A stretch of 64,000 bases of DNA from Salivita marina. GTDB taxonomy: Bacteria; Pseudomonadota; Gammaproteobacteria; Pseudomonadales; Azotimanducaceae. Below, piece by piece: positions 36,841 through 45,009 of the stretch. Each line of letters opens with the position of its first letter. Position 1 is the stretch's first letter. The DNA lies in the NCBI GenBank assembly GCA_038144425.1, contig JAYQNS010000002.1, positions 1 to 64,000 on the forward strand. The letters are read 5' to 3'. Under the pieces are notes generated by a model. The model was not told the origin of the DNA. It was given only the letters and a program-made list of their open reading frames with translations, and did not search any database. A program made the position numbers and the translations under genes.

Positions 36841-37284
36841 ATGAGCCGTCCCCGTTTTCACCTGGCCCTTCCCGTTCAGGACCTTGCCACCGCCCGTAAC
36901 TTTTATAGGGGGGTGCTGGGCTGTGGCCTCGGCCGGGAAAGCGATCGCTGGATCGATTTCGATTTCTTCGGGCACCAGGTGACCGTGCATTTAGCGGAGG
37001 AGGGGGAGGCACCCGTGCCCACCAATCCCGTGGATGGCCATGCCGTGCCAGCGCGGCACTTTGGGCTCATCCTCGATTTAGGCACCTGGGAGACCCTGCG
37101 GGATCGCTTAAAGGCCGCCGAAGCGCCCTTCCTCATCGAACCCCACGAGCGTTTTCCCGGCACCCGGGGCGCCCAGCACACCCTTTTCGTTCTTGACCCC
37201 TCGGGCAATGGGCTCGAGTTCAAGGCCTTCGCCGACGAGGCCATGATTTTTGACCGCACGGGCTTTGAAGGCGCTCATGCTTAG
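36841..37284 (+). CDS. VOC-family protein (glyoxalase/bleomycin-resistance fold)
   Basis: 147 residues. It begins RFHLALPVQDLATARNFYRG and has HFGLILDLGTWE and the closing DPSGNGLEFKAF, with the His and Glu expected for metal binding. Members of this group are often annotated as dioxygenases, with unknown substrate. AAGGG lies upstream of the ATG. Its stop overlaps the beta-galactosidase start by 8 bases, so it is in the same transcript. Confidence 0.87.
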   Translation: MSRPRFHLALPVQDLATARNFYRGVLGCGLGRESDRWIDFDFFGHQVTVHLAEEGEAPVPTNPVDGHAVPARHFGLILDLGTWETLRDRLKAAEAPFLIEPHERFPGTRGAQHTLFVLDPSGNGLEFKAFADEAMIFDRTGFEGAHA

Positions 37285-40200
37285 GGCGGCGGCGGACCCG
37301 CGCCCGGGCTTCTCTTCCGCCGGCCGCGCGCTTTGGCGCGATCCGGAAGCGGTGGCTGAGGGGCGCTTGCCCATGCGCGCTGTCGTGGGGGCCTCGCCCA
37401 CGGCGGATCTGGCCCGGGCCTGGGTAGAAGGGGGGGCCGGCGATCCCTTGCGGGGGGCCGAGGCCCCGGCCCTTGGGCCCTGGACCCTGCGTCTCGATGG
37501 GCGCTGGCGTTTTGCGCGCTACGGGCGCCCGGAGGCCGTGCCGCCGGAGGTGCTCTCCGCCGCCTATGACGATAAAAGCTGGGTGGCCCTCACGGTCCCT
37601 GGTGCCTGGCCCCTTCAGGGTTTCGATGCCCCGCATTATACGAATGTGCAAATGCCCTTCCCGGAGGCGCCTCCGGCGGTTCCGGAGGACAACGCGACGG
37701 GGGTCTATCGCCGGTGCTTTCGCTGTCCGCGGGCTTGGCGTGGGGGTCAGGTCACGCTGGAGCTGGGCTCGGCGGAAAGCGTGGTCTTTGTCTACCTGAA
37801 CGGCGCCTGCCTGGGGTTCTCCAAGGATTCTCGCCTTCCCGCCCACTTCGATCTCACCGCCCACCTGAAGCCCGGGGAAAACGTGCTCGCGCTCATGGTG
37901 GTGCGCTACAGCGACGGCAGTTGGCTTGAGGATCAGGACCACTGGTGGCTCGCGGGGCTCCATCGTAGCGTGCGCCTTGTCCATCGGCCGGCGATACATC
38001 TGGCGGATATCACGCTCCGCGCGGAGGCGGGCGGGGCTTGGTCCGTGGAGGCTGAGCTGAGCGCTGCGGTTCCGGGTTATCGCTTGCGGGCCCGTCTCGA
38101 GACCCTCTCCGGTCGCCCCTTAGGGCGCCGGGTGGAGGATGGCTTCCGGGTGCCGTCTGTGCCGACGGTGTGGTCCACGCTGACCAGCGAGGGCCCCCGG
38201 GTCCGCCTAGGGGGGCACTATGGTCGCGCGCGGCCCTGGTCCCCAGAAGCGCCCACCCTGTATCGCTTAGTGCTCGAACTCTTTGATCCCTCGGGCGCAT
38301 TGGTCGAGGCGATGGCGCCACGCCTTGGCTTTCGCACCGTAGCCATCGACCAAGGAAAGCTTTGCGTCAACGGCGTCCCGATTACGGTGCGCGGGGTGAA
38401 TCGTCACGAGCACCACCCGGAACGGGGCAAGACCCTCACCACGGCGGAGCAGCGCGCGGACCTTTTGCAGATCAAGCGCTTCGGCTTTAACGCCGTACGC
38501 ACAGCCCACTATCCGAATGATCCGGTGTTCTATCACCTGTGCGACGAGATCGGGCTTTTCGTTTTTGATGAGGCGAACGTTGAGTGCCACGCGCGGCAGC
38601 ATAGCCTCGCCGCGGATCCCCGCTTTGAGGCGGCCATCTCCGCTCGCATTCGCCGCATGGCCCAACGGGATCGAAATCACCCCTGCATCATCGCTTGGTC
38701 CCTGGGGAACGAAGCGGGCTACGCGCCAGTGCATGACGCAGAGGCGGCTTGGCTCCGGGCCTTTGATCCCACCCGCGTGATTCATTACGAGGGCGCCATT
38801 CAGCGACCCTGGGATGCGCTGGAAGGGGGCCCCCTGGCGCGACGCCTGGGCGGCGGGCGGGGCTTTGCGGTTCCGGCCACGGACCTGATTTGCCCCATGT
38901 ATCCGAGCCATGAGGGACTGGTACGTTTTGCTGAGGCGCCGCCGGTGGAGGCTCCGGTCATTCTTTGCGAATACAGCCATGCCATGGGCAACGCGAACGG
39001 TGGCCTGGCCGATTACTGGGCCATTTTCGACCGTTACCCACAGCTTCAGGGGGGCTTTATCTGGGATTGGGTAGACCAGGGGCTGACGCTTCCGGGGAAG
39101 GGGCCCGTGGCTCGGGCCTATGGCTACGGCGGCGACTTCGGCGATGTTCCCAACGATCGAAACTTTTGTCTAAACGGCTTGGTCGACCCGGATCGTCGCC
39201 CCCACCCAGCGCTCTGGGAGCATCTTGCCCTGGCCTCCCCCCTGCAGCTGGACGGCTTTGATGCCCGCCGCGGGGTGCTGCGGCTGCGCAGCCAGCGGGA
39301 CTTCACGGATACGAGGGGCCTCGTGCTTCGCTGGGCTCTTGAACGCGATGGCCTACCGGTGCAGCGGGGACGGCTTTCCGCGCCCCCCCTTGCGCCGGGG
39401 CAAAAGGGCCTGCTGGCCGTGCCCTTAAAAGCACTGCCCCCTTCTCCCGGGAGCCAGCTTTGTCTTCGGGTGCGGGTTGAGCAGGGGCAGGGCACGGAGG
39501 CCGTGCCTAAGGGATGGGTGTTCCGGGAGGCAAGTTTCGCCTTGGCAAAGGGTCCGAAGCTGAGGCTATCCCGGGTGCCGCGCCGATCCTGGGAAGACGG
39601 TCCCCGGGGCCCAACGCTGGTTTTGGAGGACGGACTCACGGCGCGCTTTGACGGCGTGACCGGCGCCCTTAAATCCTTGGGCCGGGGCGAGGGCGCCCCC
39701 TGGCTGTCGGCGCTCGCCCCCTCGCTGTGGCGCGCCCCCATGGACAATGACGGCATCCCCCGCGGCAGCATTCCCCAAGGGCCCCTTCGCCGGTGGCGAG
39801 GGCAGGGCCTGGCTGCCCTCGCCACGCGGCTCGAGGCCGTGGAGTGGCAAGGTGATGGGGTGCTGCGCAGAGGATTCCTGCGCACCAGCACGGGGCTTTC
39901 CCTGCCCTATGCGCAGCGCTGCTATGCCACGGCCTCGGGCTGGCTCGTTTTTGAGGAGGGGCTCGTGCTGGAAGAGACGCTGGCCGACGTGCCTCGGGTG
40001 GGGGTGTGCTGCACCGTGCCGAAGCGCTTTGATCAGGCCACCTACCTGGGCCTTGGCCCCAGGGAAAATTACCGGGATCGGTGTTTCTCGAGCGCCTTCG
40101 GACGCTACAGCGCATCCCTTGAAGCCCTCTCGGAAACCTACCTTGCCCCCCAGGCCGCAGGGAACCGCGGCGATGTGCACTGGTGGGCGCAGCGGAGTGC

Positions 40201-40522
40201 TGGGGGCGAAGGCCTCCTCTTCCTCGCGCCGCCGGGGGGAGAGCTCAGCGTGTCCCACTTCAGCGATGCGCAGCTGGAAGCGGTGGATCATCGCCATGCG
40301 CTCCGGCCCGAGCCTCGGCTGACGCTGCACCTTGACCTGCGGCAGCGGGGGGTGGGGACCGGCGCCTGCGGGCCCGACGTGCTCCCTAAGGATCGTATCC
40401 CCGCCGGCACCCATTGCTGGCGCTGGGCCGTCCGGCCCTTAGGGGCGGGGGTGAAGCTCGATGATGCCCTTGAGGCCGTTCCTGCGCTTCGCGCCCTGCC
40501 TAAGCCAAGGCTACCCCTGTGA
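37277..40522 (+). CDS. GH2 beta-galactosidase (LacZ type)
   Basis: 1081 residues from ATG 37277; a TTG at 37250 is in frame but lies deep in the VOC gene. Sugar-binding domain, two Ig-like domains, TIM barrel and beta-galactosidase small chain are all recognisable. VNRHEHHPERGKTL, FNAVRTAHYPND, the acid/base Glu in SLGNEAGY (near residue 476), the nucleophile Glu in ILCEYSHAMGN (near 563) and GGFIWDWVDQGL are diagnostic. No signal peptide, so it probably acts on galactosides imported to the cytoplasm. It ends by overlapping the TonB-domain gene by one base. Confidence 0.94.
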   Translation: MLRAAADPRPGFSSAGRALWRDPEAVAEGRLPMRAVVGASPTADLARAWVEGGAGDPLRGAEAPALGPWTLRLDGRWRFARYGRPEAVPPEVLSAAYDDKSWVALTVPGAWPLQGFDAPHYTNVQMPFPEAPPAVPEDNATGVYRRCFRCPRAWRGGQVTLELGSAESVVFVYLNGACLGFSKDSRLPAHFDLTAHLKPGENVLALMVVRYSDGSWLEDQDHWWLAGLHRSVRLVHRPAIHLADITLRAEAGGAWSVEAELSAAVPGYRLRARLETLSGRPLGRRVEDGFRVPSVPTVWSTLTSEGPRVRLGGHYGRARPWSPEAPTLYRLVLELFDPSGALVEAMAPRLGFRTVAIDQGKLCVNGVPITVRGVNRHEHHPERGKTLTTAEQRADLLQIKRFGFNAVRTAHYPNDPVFYHLCDEIGLFVFDEANVECHARQHSLAADPRFEAAISARIRRMAQRDRNHPCIIAWSLGNEAGYAPVHDAEAAWLRAFDPTRVIHYEGAIQRPWDALEGGPLARRLGGGRGFAVPATDLICPMYPSHEGLVRFAEAPPVEAPVILCEYSHAMGNANGGLADYWAIFDRYPQLQGGFIWDWVDQGLTLPGKGPVARAYGYGGDFGDVPNDRNFCLNGLVDPDRRPHPALWEHLALASPLQLDGFDARRGVLRLRSQRDFTDTRGLVLRWALERDGLPVQRGRLSAPPLAPGQKGLLAVPLKALPPSPGSQLCLRVRVEQGQGTEAVPKGWVFREASFALAKGPKLRLSRVPRRSWEDGPRGPTLVLEDGLTARFDGVTGALKSLGRGEGAPWLSALAPSLWRAPMDNDGIPRGSIPQGPLRRWRGQGLAALATRLEAVEWQGDGVLRRGFLRTSTGLSLPYAQRCYATASGWLVFEEGLVLEETLADVPRVGVCCTVPKRFDQATYLGLGPRENYRDRCFSSAFGRYSASLEALSETYLAPQAAGNRGDVHWWAQRSAGGEGLLFLAPPGGELSVSHFSDAQLEAVDHRHALRPEPRLTLHLDLRQRGVGTGACGPDVLPKDRIPAGTHCWRWAVRPLGAGVKLDDALEAVPALRALPKPRLPL

Positions 40523-40863
40523 TGCGCTGCTGGATGTTTGCCCTGGCCCTGCTCGTTGGCTGCGCGGCTCCCGGCGGCGATGGGGTGCCACCCCTACGTT
40601 TTGTACAGGGGGCTATGCCCACCTATCCCACCGCGGCGAAGGCGGCGGGGCTAGAGGGGTGGGTCCGGGTTCGCTACGCCGTTGGGGCTGACGGCGCCGT
40701 GCTGAATCCTCAAGTACTTGAGGCGTCCCCGGAGGGGGTCTTTGACGCGGCGGCCCGGGCCGCCGTCGCGCGCTGGCGCTATGCCCCGGATCCTCGGGGC
40801 CTGGGTTGGGAAGGCGTGGAAAGCGTGGTTCGCTTCGAGCTGGGGGAGCGGGTGTTGCCCTAG
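40522..40863 (+). CDS. small lipoprotein with a TonB C-terminal domain
   Basis: 113 residues from ATG 40522 (TGATG overlap with the beta-galactosidase stop; a GTG three bases earlier is also possible). A lipoprotein signal ends in LLVGCAAPGG. The rest is a TonB-C domain: PTYPTAAKAAGLEGWVRVRY, then FDAAARAAVARWRYAP. Full TonB proteins have an inner-membrane anchor and a long linker; this one has neither, so it may be a periplasmic adaptor or a stand-alone domain. Confidence 0.8.
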   Translation: MRCWMFALALLVGCAAPGGDGVPPLRFVQGAMPTYPTAAKAAGLEGWVRVRYAVGADGAVLNPQVLEASPEGVFDAAARAAVARWRYAPDPRGLGWEGVESVVRFELGERVLP

Positions 40864-40873
40864 GGTACCCCCC

Positions 40874-41329
40874 CTAGTCCCGGAGCTTGACGGCATAGAC
40901 CCCTTCGAAGCGGGCGCAGTTCTCTACTTCCGTGCCGTTGACGAAGACCGCAAGGGTCAGCCGTGCCCGGCCCTCGGCACGAAGGGTGTCGCAGAAGGCC
41001 ACGCGCTCCGCAGCGCCGAGCGTGGTGTGGATGGCCAAGGCCTGCGTCACCGGTCGGCGATAGCGAATCGTCCCCTCCGCAATGACCAGTTCTCCGTCGA
41101 GCCCCGCGGCCTCTAGGGTGAGGGCGACCCGGCCCCACCCGCAGAGCGCGGCTGCGGCGTAGAGGCTGCCAGCGAAGCCCGTGCCGTGCACGTTCCGGTT
41201 CGGCGCAAGGGGGGCATGGAGGCTTAGGGCGCCGTCATCGCCATCCACAATTTTCAGGCCCATGGCGGCGCTGAGGGGAATCTCGTCGTGCCATCGGCGT
41301 TCGAGGGCGGTGAGGGCAGGACTCAACAT
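40874..41329 (-). CDS. YiiD_C-type thioesterase domain protein
   Basis: 151 residues with a hot-dog fold pattern: PLSAAMGLKIVDGDDGALSLHAPL, then NRNVHGTGFAGSLYAAAALCGWG, then a strand of RYRRPVTQALAIHTTL. Proteins with this domain are fatty-acyl thioesterases, some fused to GNAT domains. AAAGGAG precedes the ATG at 41329. It lies 48 bases after the YkoF-like gene, presumably in the TPP-controlled operon. It is convergent with the TonB-domain gene, ends 10 bases apart. Confidence 0.82.
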   Translation of the reverse strand: MLSPALTALERRWHDEIPLSAAMGLKIVDGDDGALSLHAPLAPNRNVHGTGFAGSLYAAAALCGWGRVALTLEAAGLDGELVIAEGTIRYRRPVTQALAIHTTLGAAERVAFCDTLRAEGRARLTLAVFVNGTEVENCARFEGVYAVKLRD

Positions 41330-41377
41330 GGTGCGCTCCTTTTCAGGGGGCAGTCTGCCGTCTTTCCCTGAGGAGGG

Positions 41378-41653
41378 CTACGGCGGCCCATAAGCCCCTG
41401 CCGGGTGGGGCGCGGTCGCGGGGAAGGTGAGTATCTTCAGTACCAGCGCGGCTCGAGGACCTTCTTCCAGAGTGTCGAGGGCGCGCTCTAGCCGTTCCCA
41501 GAGCGCAGCCCTTGGCCCTTCGATGCGCGTGCTCATGGGGCCTACGGACACGGTGAGTTCGGGGTGCGCGAGGGCGGCAATAAACCCTTCGATCGCTGGG
41601 ATGTAGCGGCGATCGAAGGGGTAGAGGCTGGCTTCCACGGACCAATAGTTCAT
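41378..41653 (-). CDS. YkoF-like thiamin-binding protein
   Basis: 91 residues. WSVEASLYPFDRRYIPAIEGFI, a central MSTRIEGPRAALWERLERAL and a closing GPRAALVLKIL match the small ferredoxin-like MTH1187/YkoF thiamin/HMP-binding domain. It starts four bases after the stop of the thiamin-type receptor gene, under the same TPP riboswitch, which supports a role in capturing thiamin or a precursor. No signal peptide is visible, so it would act in the cytoplasm. Confidence 0.82.
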   Translation of the reverse strand: MNYWSVEASLYPFDRRYIPAIEGFIAALAHPELTVSVGPMSTRIEGPRAALWERLERALDTLEEGPRAALVLKILTFPATAPHPAGAYGPP

Positions 41654-41657
41654 GGGC

Positions 41658-43721
41658 TTACCAGGACAGGGTTAGGCGGGCGCCGACTTCTCGGGGCGCA
41701 CCGAGCTGGAGGTACTCCCCCACCGCGTAGCCGTTGCGGGGGTCATTGCCAAAACCGCCAAAGCCCCGGGTGCCATAGCGCTCATCCGTGAGGTTTCGTC
41801 CATAGAGGGCAAGGGTCGCGCGCCCGAGGGGCAGGGCAAGCTGGGCGTTTAAGCGGTAGAGGCTCCGGGCCCGAGCGTCGTGGGAGTCGGACCAATAGAA
41901 CCCGTCCCGCCCCAGGGCCGTCAGCTCCAGGGTGCCCTTCCCGGGCAGCGCTTGCCGGACCTGGAGTGAGAATTGGTAGCGGGGGGCATGGGCCTGGTCC
42001 CGGCCCGTGAGGGCGTCGCCGGCGCCGTTTTCATAGCGATCAAAGCGGGTGGCCAGAAGGCCAAGGGTGCCCTGGAGGCTCAGCCCGTCCGTCGCTTGCC
42101 AGCGCCCCTCCGCTTCTAAGCCGTAGTTGCGCCCCTTGGCGGCGTTGCCCGTGAAGTCGATGAATTCGGCGCTGCCGTCCTCTCGCAGACGAACGATGGA
42201 GGTGCTGATCTGCTGATCTTCGCGCTGCATCCAGAACAGGGTGAGTGCTCCCGCAAGGGTGCCCTCCGGACTCCGCGCCCGAAGCCCAAGCTCCCCGTTC
42301 CAGAGTCCTTCGCTACGAAAGTCGCGTAGGTCGTCGGGGAGGGAGCCATCGGTGTTGAAGCCGCCAGCTTTATAGCCTCGGCTGAGCGCGAGGTAGGCGG
42401 TCCATCCGTCGCTTCCGTCAAAAAGCAGGGCGGCGCGACCGCCGAGGAGCGTTTCCTGGGGGCGAAAGCGCACGGCAGCGCTGTCGTCGTAGCGGTCCCG
42501 ACGCTGCTCGAGGCGCAGTCCCCCCTCAAAACGCCAGGGGCCGGCCAGCGCCTGGCCAAGCTCTCCATAAAGCGCGCGCCGTTCTGTTTCAAATTGGCTC
42601 GTGAAGGGACCTGGGGCGAAGGTGTAATCCCGAAGTAGGTCGACGGTGCGCTGATGTTGGTAAAGCCCTAGGGTCCAGGGGCGAGATCCCTCGAGCTGTT
42701 GGAGGCGCAGTTCGGCTGTGGTGGTTTGCCGATCCCGGCGGTAGCGATCCTCGGAGCTGTAGCCATCGGGGTGGAAGCCCTCAAAGGTCCAGTCTTCGTC
42801 GTAACCATAATCAATATGCCCCTCGCTCCCGGCGATGAGCAGCGTGGCCCGAAGGCCGCCGGGGAGGTCGGCTCGAGTCAGGCGCAAGCTACCGAGCGTG
42901 CTGTCGAGGGCGTCCTGTCCCGGTGCGTCCGCGAGGCTGCGTCGGCTGTTATCAAAGGTGAAGCCGTCGTAACCGTTATCCAGTTCTAGGCGGCTTAAGC
43001 TAAGGTCCAGGTCCCAAGCGGGGGCAAGGGCGTAGGCCAGGCGGACCCGCGCGCCGCGCTCGTCATAGTTCCCCGTGTTGTCCTTGCCGAGGGTTTGGTT
43101 CCGCATCCAGCCATCGCTTTGCCGATCGAAGGCGGCCACGCGCACCCCCAGGCGGTCGGAAAAGCGCGTGCCGAAGGCGCCAGCCAGGCCATAGGTGCCC
43201 AGGTTGCCGCCCTCCGCCGTGAGCGTTCCCGTGCTCGGGTCTCCGGGTGCCGGCGGCGCCACGCTTTCGAGCACCATGAGCCCGGCGAGGGCGTTAGCGC
43301 CATAGCGTCCCGGTTGGGGGCCGCGGAACAGGTTTACCGTCTCGATATCAAAAAGCTGGGCGGCGCCGCCGGCGCCGGATAGATCGACGCCGTCGAGAAT
43401 CAGGCCTACGGAAGGATTCAGCGGTTCACTGAACTGGCCCCGCTCCCCGATGCCGCGCATTTGGAAAAAGCGCGCTCGGCCTCCGCCGTTGGCGGCGTTG
43501 ACGTTGGGGCTCTCGGCAAGAAGCCCTTCGAGGTGACTCTGGCCCCGGGCTTCCAGGTCAGCTTGGGTGAATACGGTGACGGCCGTCGGCAGTTCCTCAA
43601 GGGTGCGGGGCGCAAGCGTACCCGTGACCACGATTTCTTCCAGGGGCGCTGGGCTGGCCTGAAGACCAAGGGGGCTCAGACCGAGCAGCAAAGGGCTTGC
43701 GCGAAGTAACGTAGACAGCAT
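41658..43721 (-). CDS. TonB-dependent receptor, probably for thiamin or a thiamin precursor
   Basis: 687 residues with AAGGAG six bases before the ATG. Signal peptide (LLLGLSPLGLQA), TonB box region (LEEIVVTGTLAPRTLEELPT), plug domain (LDGVDLSGAGGAAQLFDIETV; GRYGANALAG) and a beta-barrel ending in TLSW. The TPP riboswitch 72 bases upstream on the same strand ties expression to low thiamin pyrophosphate, so thiamin, HMP or a thiazole precursor is the expected ligand. It is the first gene of an operon with the YkoF-like and thioesterase genes. Confidence 0.93.
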   Translation of the reverse strand: MLSTLLRASPLLLGLSPLGLQASPAPLEEIVVTGTLAPRTLEELPTAVTVFTQADLEARGQSHLEGLLAESPNVNAANGGGRARFFQMRGIGERGQFSEPLNPSVGLILDGVDLSGAGGAAQLFDIETVNLFRGPQPGRYGANALAGLMVLESVAPPAPGDPSTGTLTAEGGNLGTYGLAGAFGTRFSDRLGVRVAAFDRQSDGWMRNQTLGKDNTGNYDERGARVRLAYALAPAWDLDLSLSRLELDNGYDGFTFDNSRRSLADAPGQDALDSTLGSLRLTRADLPGGLRATLLIAGSEGHIDYGYDEDWTFEGFHPDGYSSEDRYRRDRQTTTAELRLQQLEGSRPWTLGLYQHQRTVDLLRDYTFAPGPFTSQFETERRALYGELGQALAGPWRFEGGLRLEQRRDRYDDSAAVRFRPQETLLGGRAALLFDGSDGWTAYLALSRGYKAGGFNTDGSLPDDLRDFRSEGLWNGELGLRARSPEGTLAGALTLFWMQREDQQISTSIVRLREDGSAEFIDFTGNAAKGRNYGLEAEGRWQATDGLSLQGTLGLLATRFDRYENGAGDALTGRDQAHAPRYQFSLQVRQALPGKGTLELTALGRDGFYWSDSHDARARSLYRLNAQLALPLGRATLALYGRNLTDERYGTRGFGGFGNDPRNGYAVGEYLQLGAPREVGARLTLSW

Positions 43722-43792
43722 GACAGTCTCCTTCTCTCGTGAGATGAAGACCCGGAAGCGGTGAGGTGAGGGGCATAGCGAAAATGGCCACC

Positions 43793-43883
43793 TATCCCTA
43801 CGCCGGTGCTAACCGGATCAGGTTCAAAGGGTCCGTTTCCGCGAGAAACGTCTCAGGCCTGCGATCGCTCAGGCCACCCCTTA
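43793..43883 (-). ncRNA. TPP riboswitch (THI element)
   Basis: On the minus strand the sequence reads GGGGTGGCCTGAG, then GGCCTGAGACG with the conserved CTGAGA, then ACCCTTTGAACCTGAT and CCGGTTAGCACCGG, ending GCGTAGGGA. These are the conserved blocks of the thiamin pyrophosphate aptamer in the right order. P1 pairs the GGGG near 43880 with the CCC of the closing region. It lies 72 bases before the receptor ATG; the linker probably carries the sequestering or terminator element that switches off uptake when TPP is high. Confidence 0.96.
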
Positions 43884-43898
43884 GGCGTTGCGAGAGCA

Positions 43899-43927
43899 AG
43901 CTTAGGTAGCCCTTGCTCGCCGCGCAA
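43899..43927 (-). promoter_or_regulatory. possible sigma-70 promoter upstream of the TPP riboswitch
   Basis: On the minus strand TTGCGC (43922-43927), a 17-base spacer and TAAGCT (43899-43904) are placed so that transcription would begin just before the aptamer. Both hexamers match the consensus only partly, so this rests on position as much as on sequence. Confidence 0.35.
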
Positions 43928-44005
43928 GGGTGAGCGCGCCCCCGGCCCCTTGCTCTGGACCCGCTGGGGGCGAAGAATGGGGTTTCCTTTCCCGGAGCGG
44001 GCGCC

Positions 44006-44506
44006 ATGACCGAGGGCGATCAACCCTTTTCCCTTCGCCGCTGCGATCCTCGGCAGGAGCGCGCGGTGCTCGTCGAGGCGGTGGCGGCGCTCCAGGATTT
44101 CGAGCGCTCTGTGGAGCCGCGCCTCCCCGAGGGCGCCGCGGTGGCGGCGCGCTACGTGGATGCCATGGTGCAGCGCTGCATGGCGTTTCGCGGGGCGATC
44201 TTTCTTGCGGAGCGAAAGGGCCAGGTGGCGGGGTTCTGTTGCGTGCTGGCCCGGGTCACCGATAGCGCCCTCGCGGATGGACAGCGCACCTACGCCAGCC
44301 TTGGGGAGCTCTTTGTTTACCCCGCCTTCCGAGGCCAGGGCGCAGCCCGGGCGCTGATGTCGGTGGCCCAGGCCTTTGCCCGGGATGGCGGCAGTGCCAC
44401 GCTGCGGGTCCAGGTCCTCGCGGCCAACGAAGGGGCACGGGCCACCTACGAACAGCTTGGGTTTCGGCCCCGCCTTCTTGAGCTTGAGAAGTCCCTCACC
44501 CCGTGA
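44006..44506 (+). CDS. GNAT-family N-acetyltransferase
   Basis: 166 residues. The acetyl-CoA-binding motif A is LGELFVYPAFRGQGAARALM, followed by ARDGGSATLRVQVLAANEGA and a closing YEQLGFRP, which is the standard GNAT pattern. The acceptor is unknown. The stop overlaps the GTG start of a second GNAT gene, so the two are co-expressed. Divergent from the TPP-controlled operon. Confidence 0.88.
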   Translation: MTEGDQPFSLRRCDPRQERAVLVEAVAALQDFERSVEPRLPEGAAVAARYVDAMVQRCMAFRGAIFLAERKGQVAGFCCVLARVTDSALADGQRTYASLGELFVYPAFRGQGAARALMSVAQAFARDGGSATLRVQVLAANEGARATYEQLGFRPRLLELEKSLTP

Positions 44507-45009
44507 CCGTACTGATACGCAGCGCGCTCGCCTTCGACCTTTCGGAAATTCCCACCCTGGAGTGCGCGGCGGCGCAGCGATTTTTAGAGACTGCCCACCC
44601 CGAGCTGGCCTCCGCACCGCCCTCCATGACGGACGCCGTGCTTGACCTTGCATTGAGGGAGGATCGGTTGCTTGTGGCGGAACAGGACGGCGCGCTTTGT
44701 GGCTTCGCCCTGCTCGATCAGCGCGGCGAGGAAGGCTGGCTTCGGGAGTTCAACGTGCCCCCGGCCTTTGGTAACCGGGGCGTGGGGCGGGCCCTTCTGG
44801 CCTTTAGCTGCGCCTGGGGCCGGGGGCGCAGCTGCACGCGGCTCACGTTGACGACCTTCCGTACCGTGCCCTTTAACGGGCCTTTCTACGCGCGCTTTGG
44901 TTTCTCTTTCCTAGAGGAAACCTCCCTGCCGCCCCACCTCATGGAAGCCCTTGCCGCGGAGCGGGCCGCGGGTCTTCGGGACCGCTGCGCCATGGCACTG
45001 GTGCTCTAG
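44503..45009 (+). CDS. GNAT-family N-acetyltransferase
   Basis: 168 residues, GTG start (GTGA overlap with the preceding gene). Motif A is LREFNVPPAFGNRGVGRALL, then TLTTFRTVPFNGPFYARFGF, as in small-molecule or peptide acetyltransferases of this fold. Substrate unknown. It is not a duplicate of its neighbour: the two proteins align only in the core. Convergent with the Smr gene; the stop codons overlap by 4 bases (45006-45009). Confidence 0.88.
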   Translation: MTVLIRSALAFDLSEIPTLECAAAQRFLETAHPELASAPPSMTDAVLDLALREDRLLVAEQDGALCGFALLDQRGEEGWLREFNVPPAFGNRGVGRALLAFSCAWGRGRSCTRLTLTTFRTVPFNGPFYARFGFSFLEETSLPPHLMEALAAERAAGLRDRCAMALVL

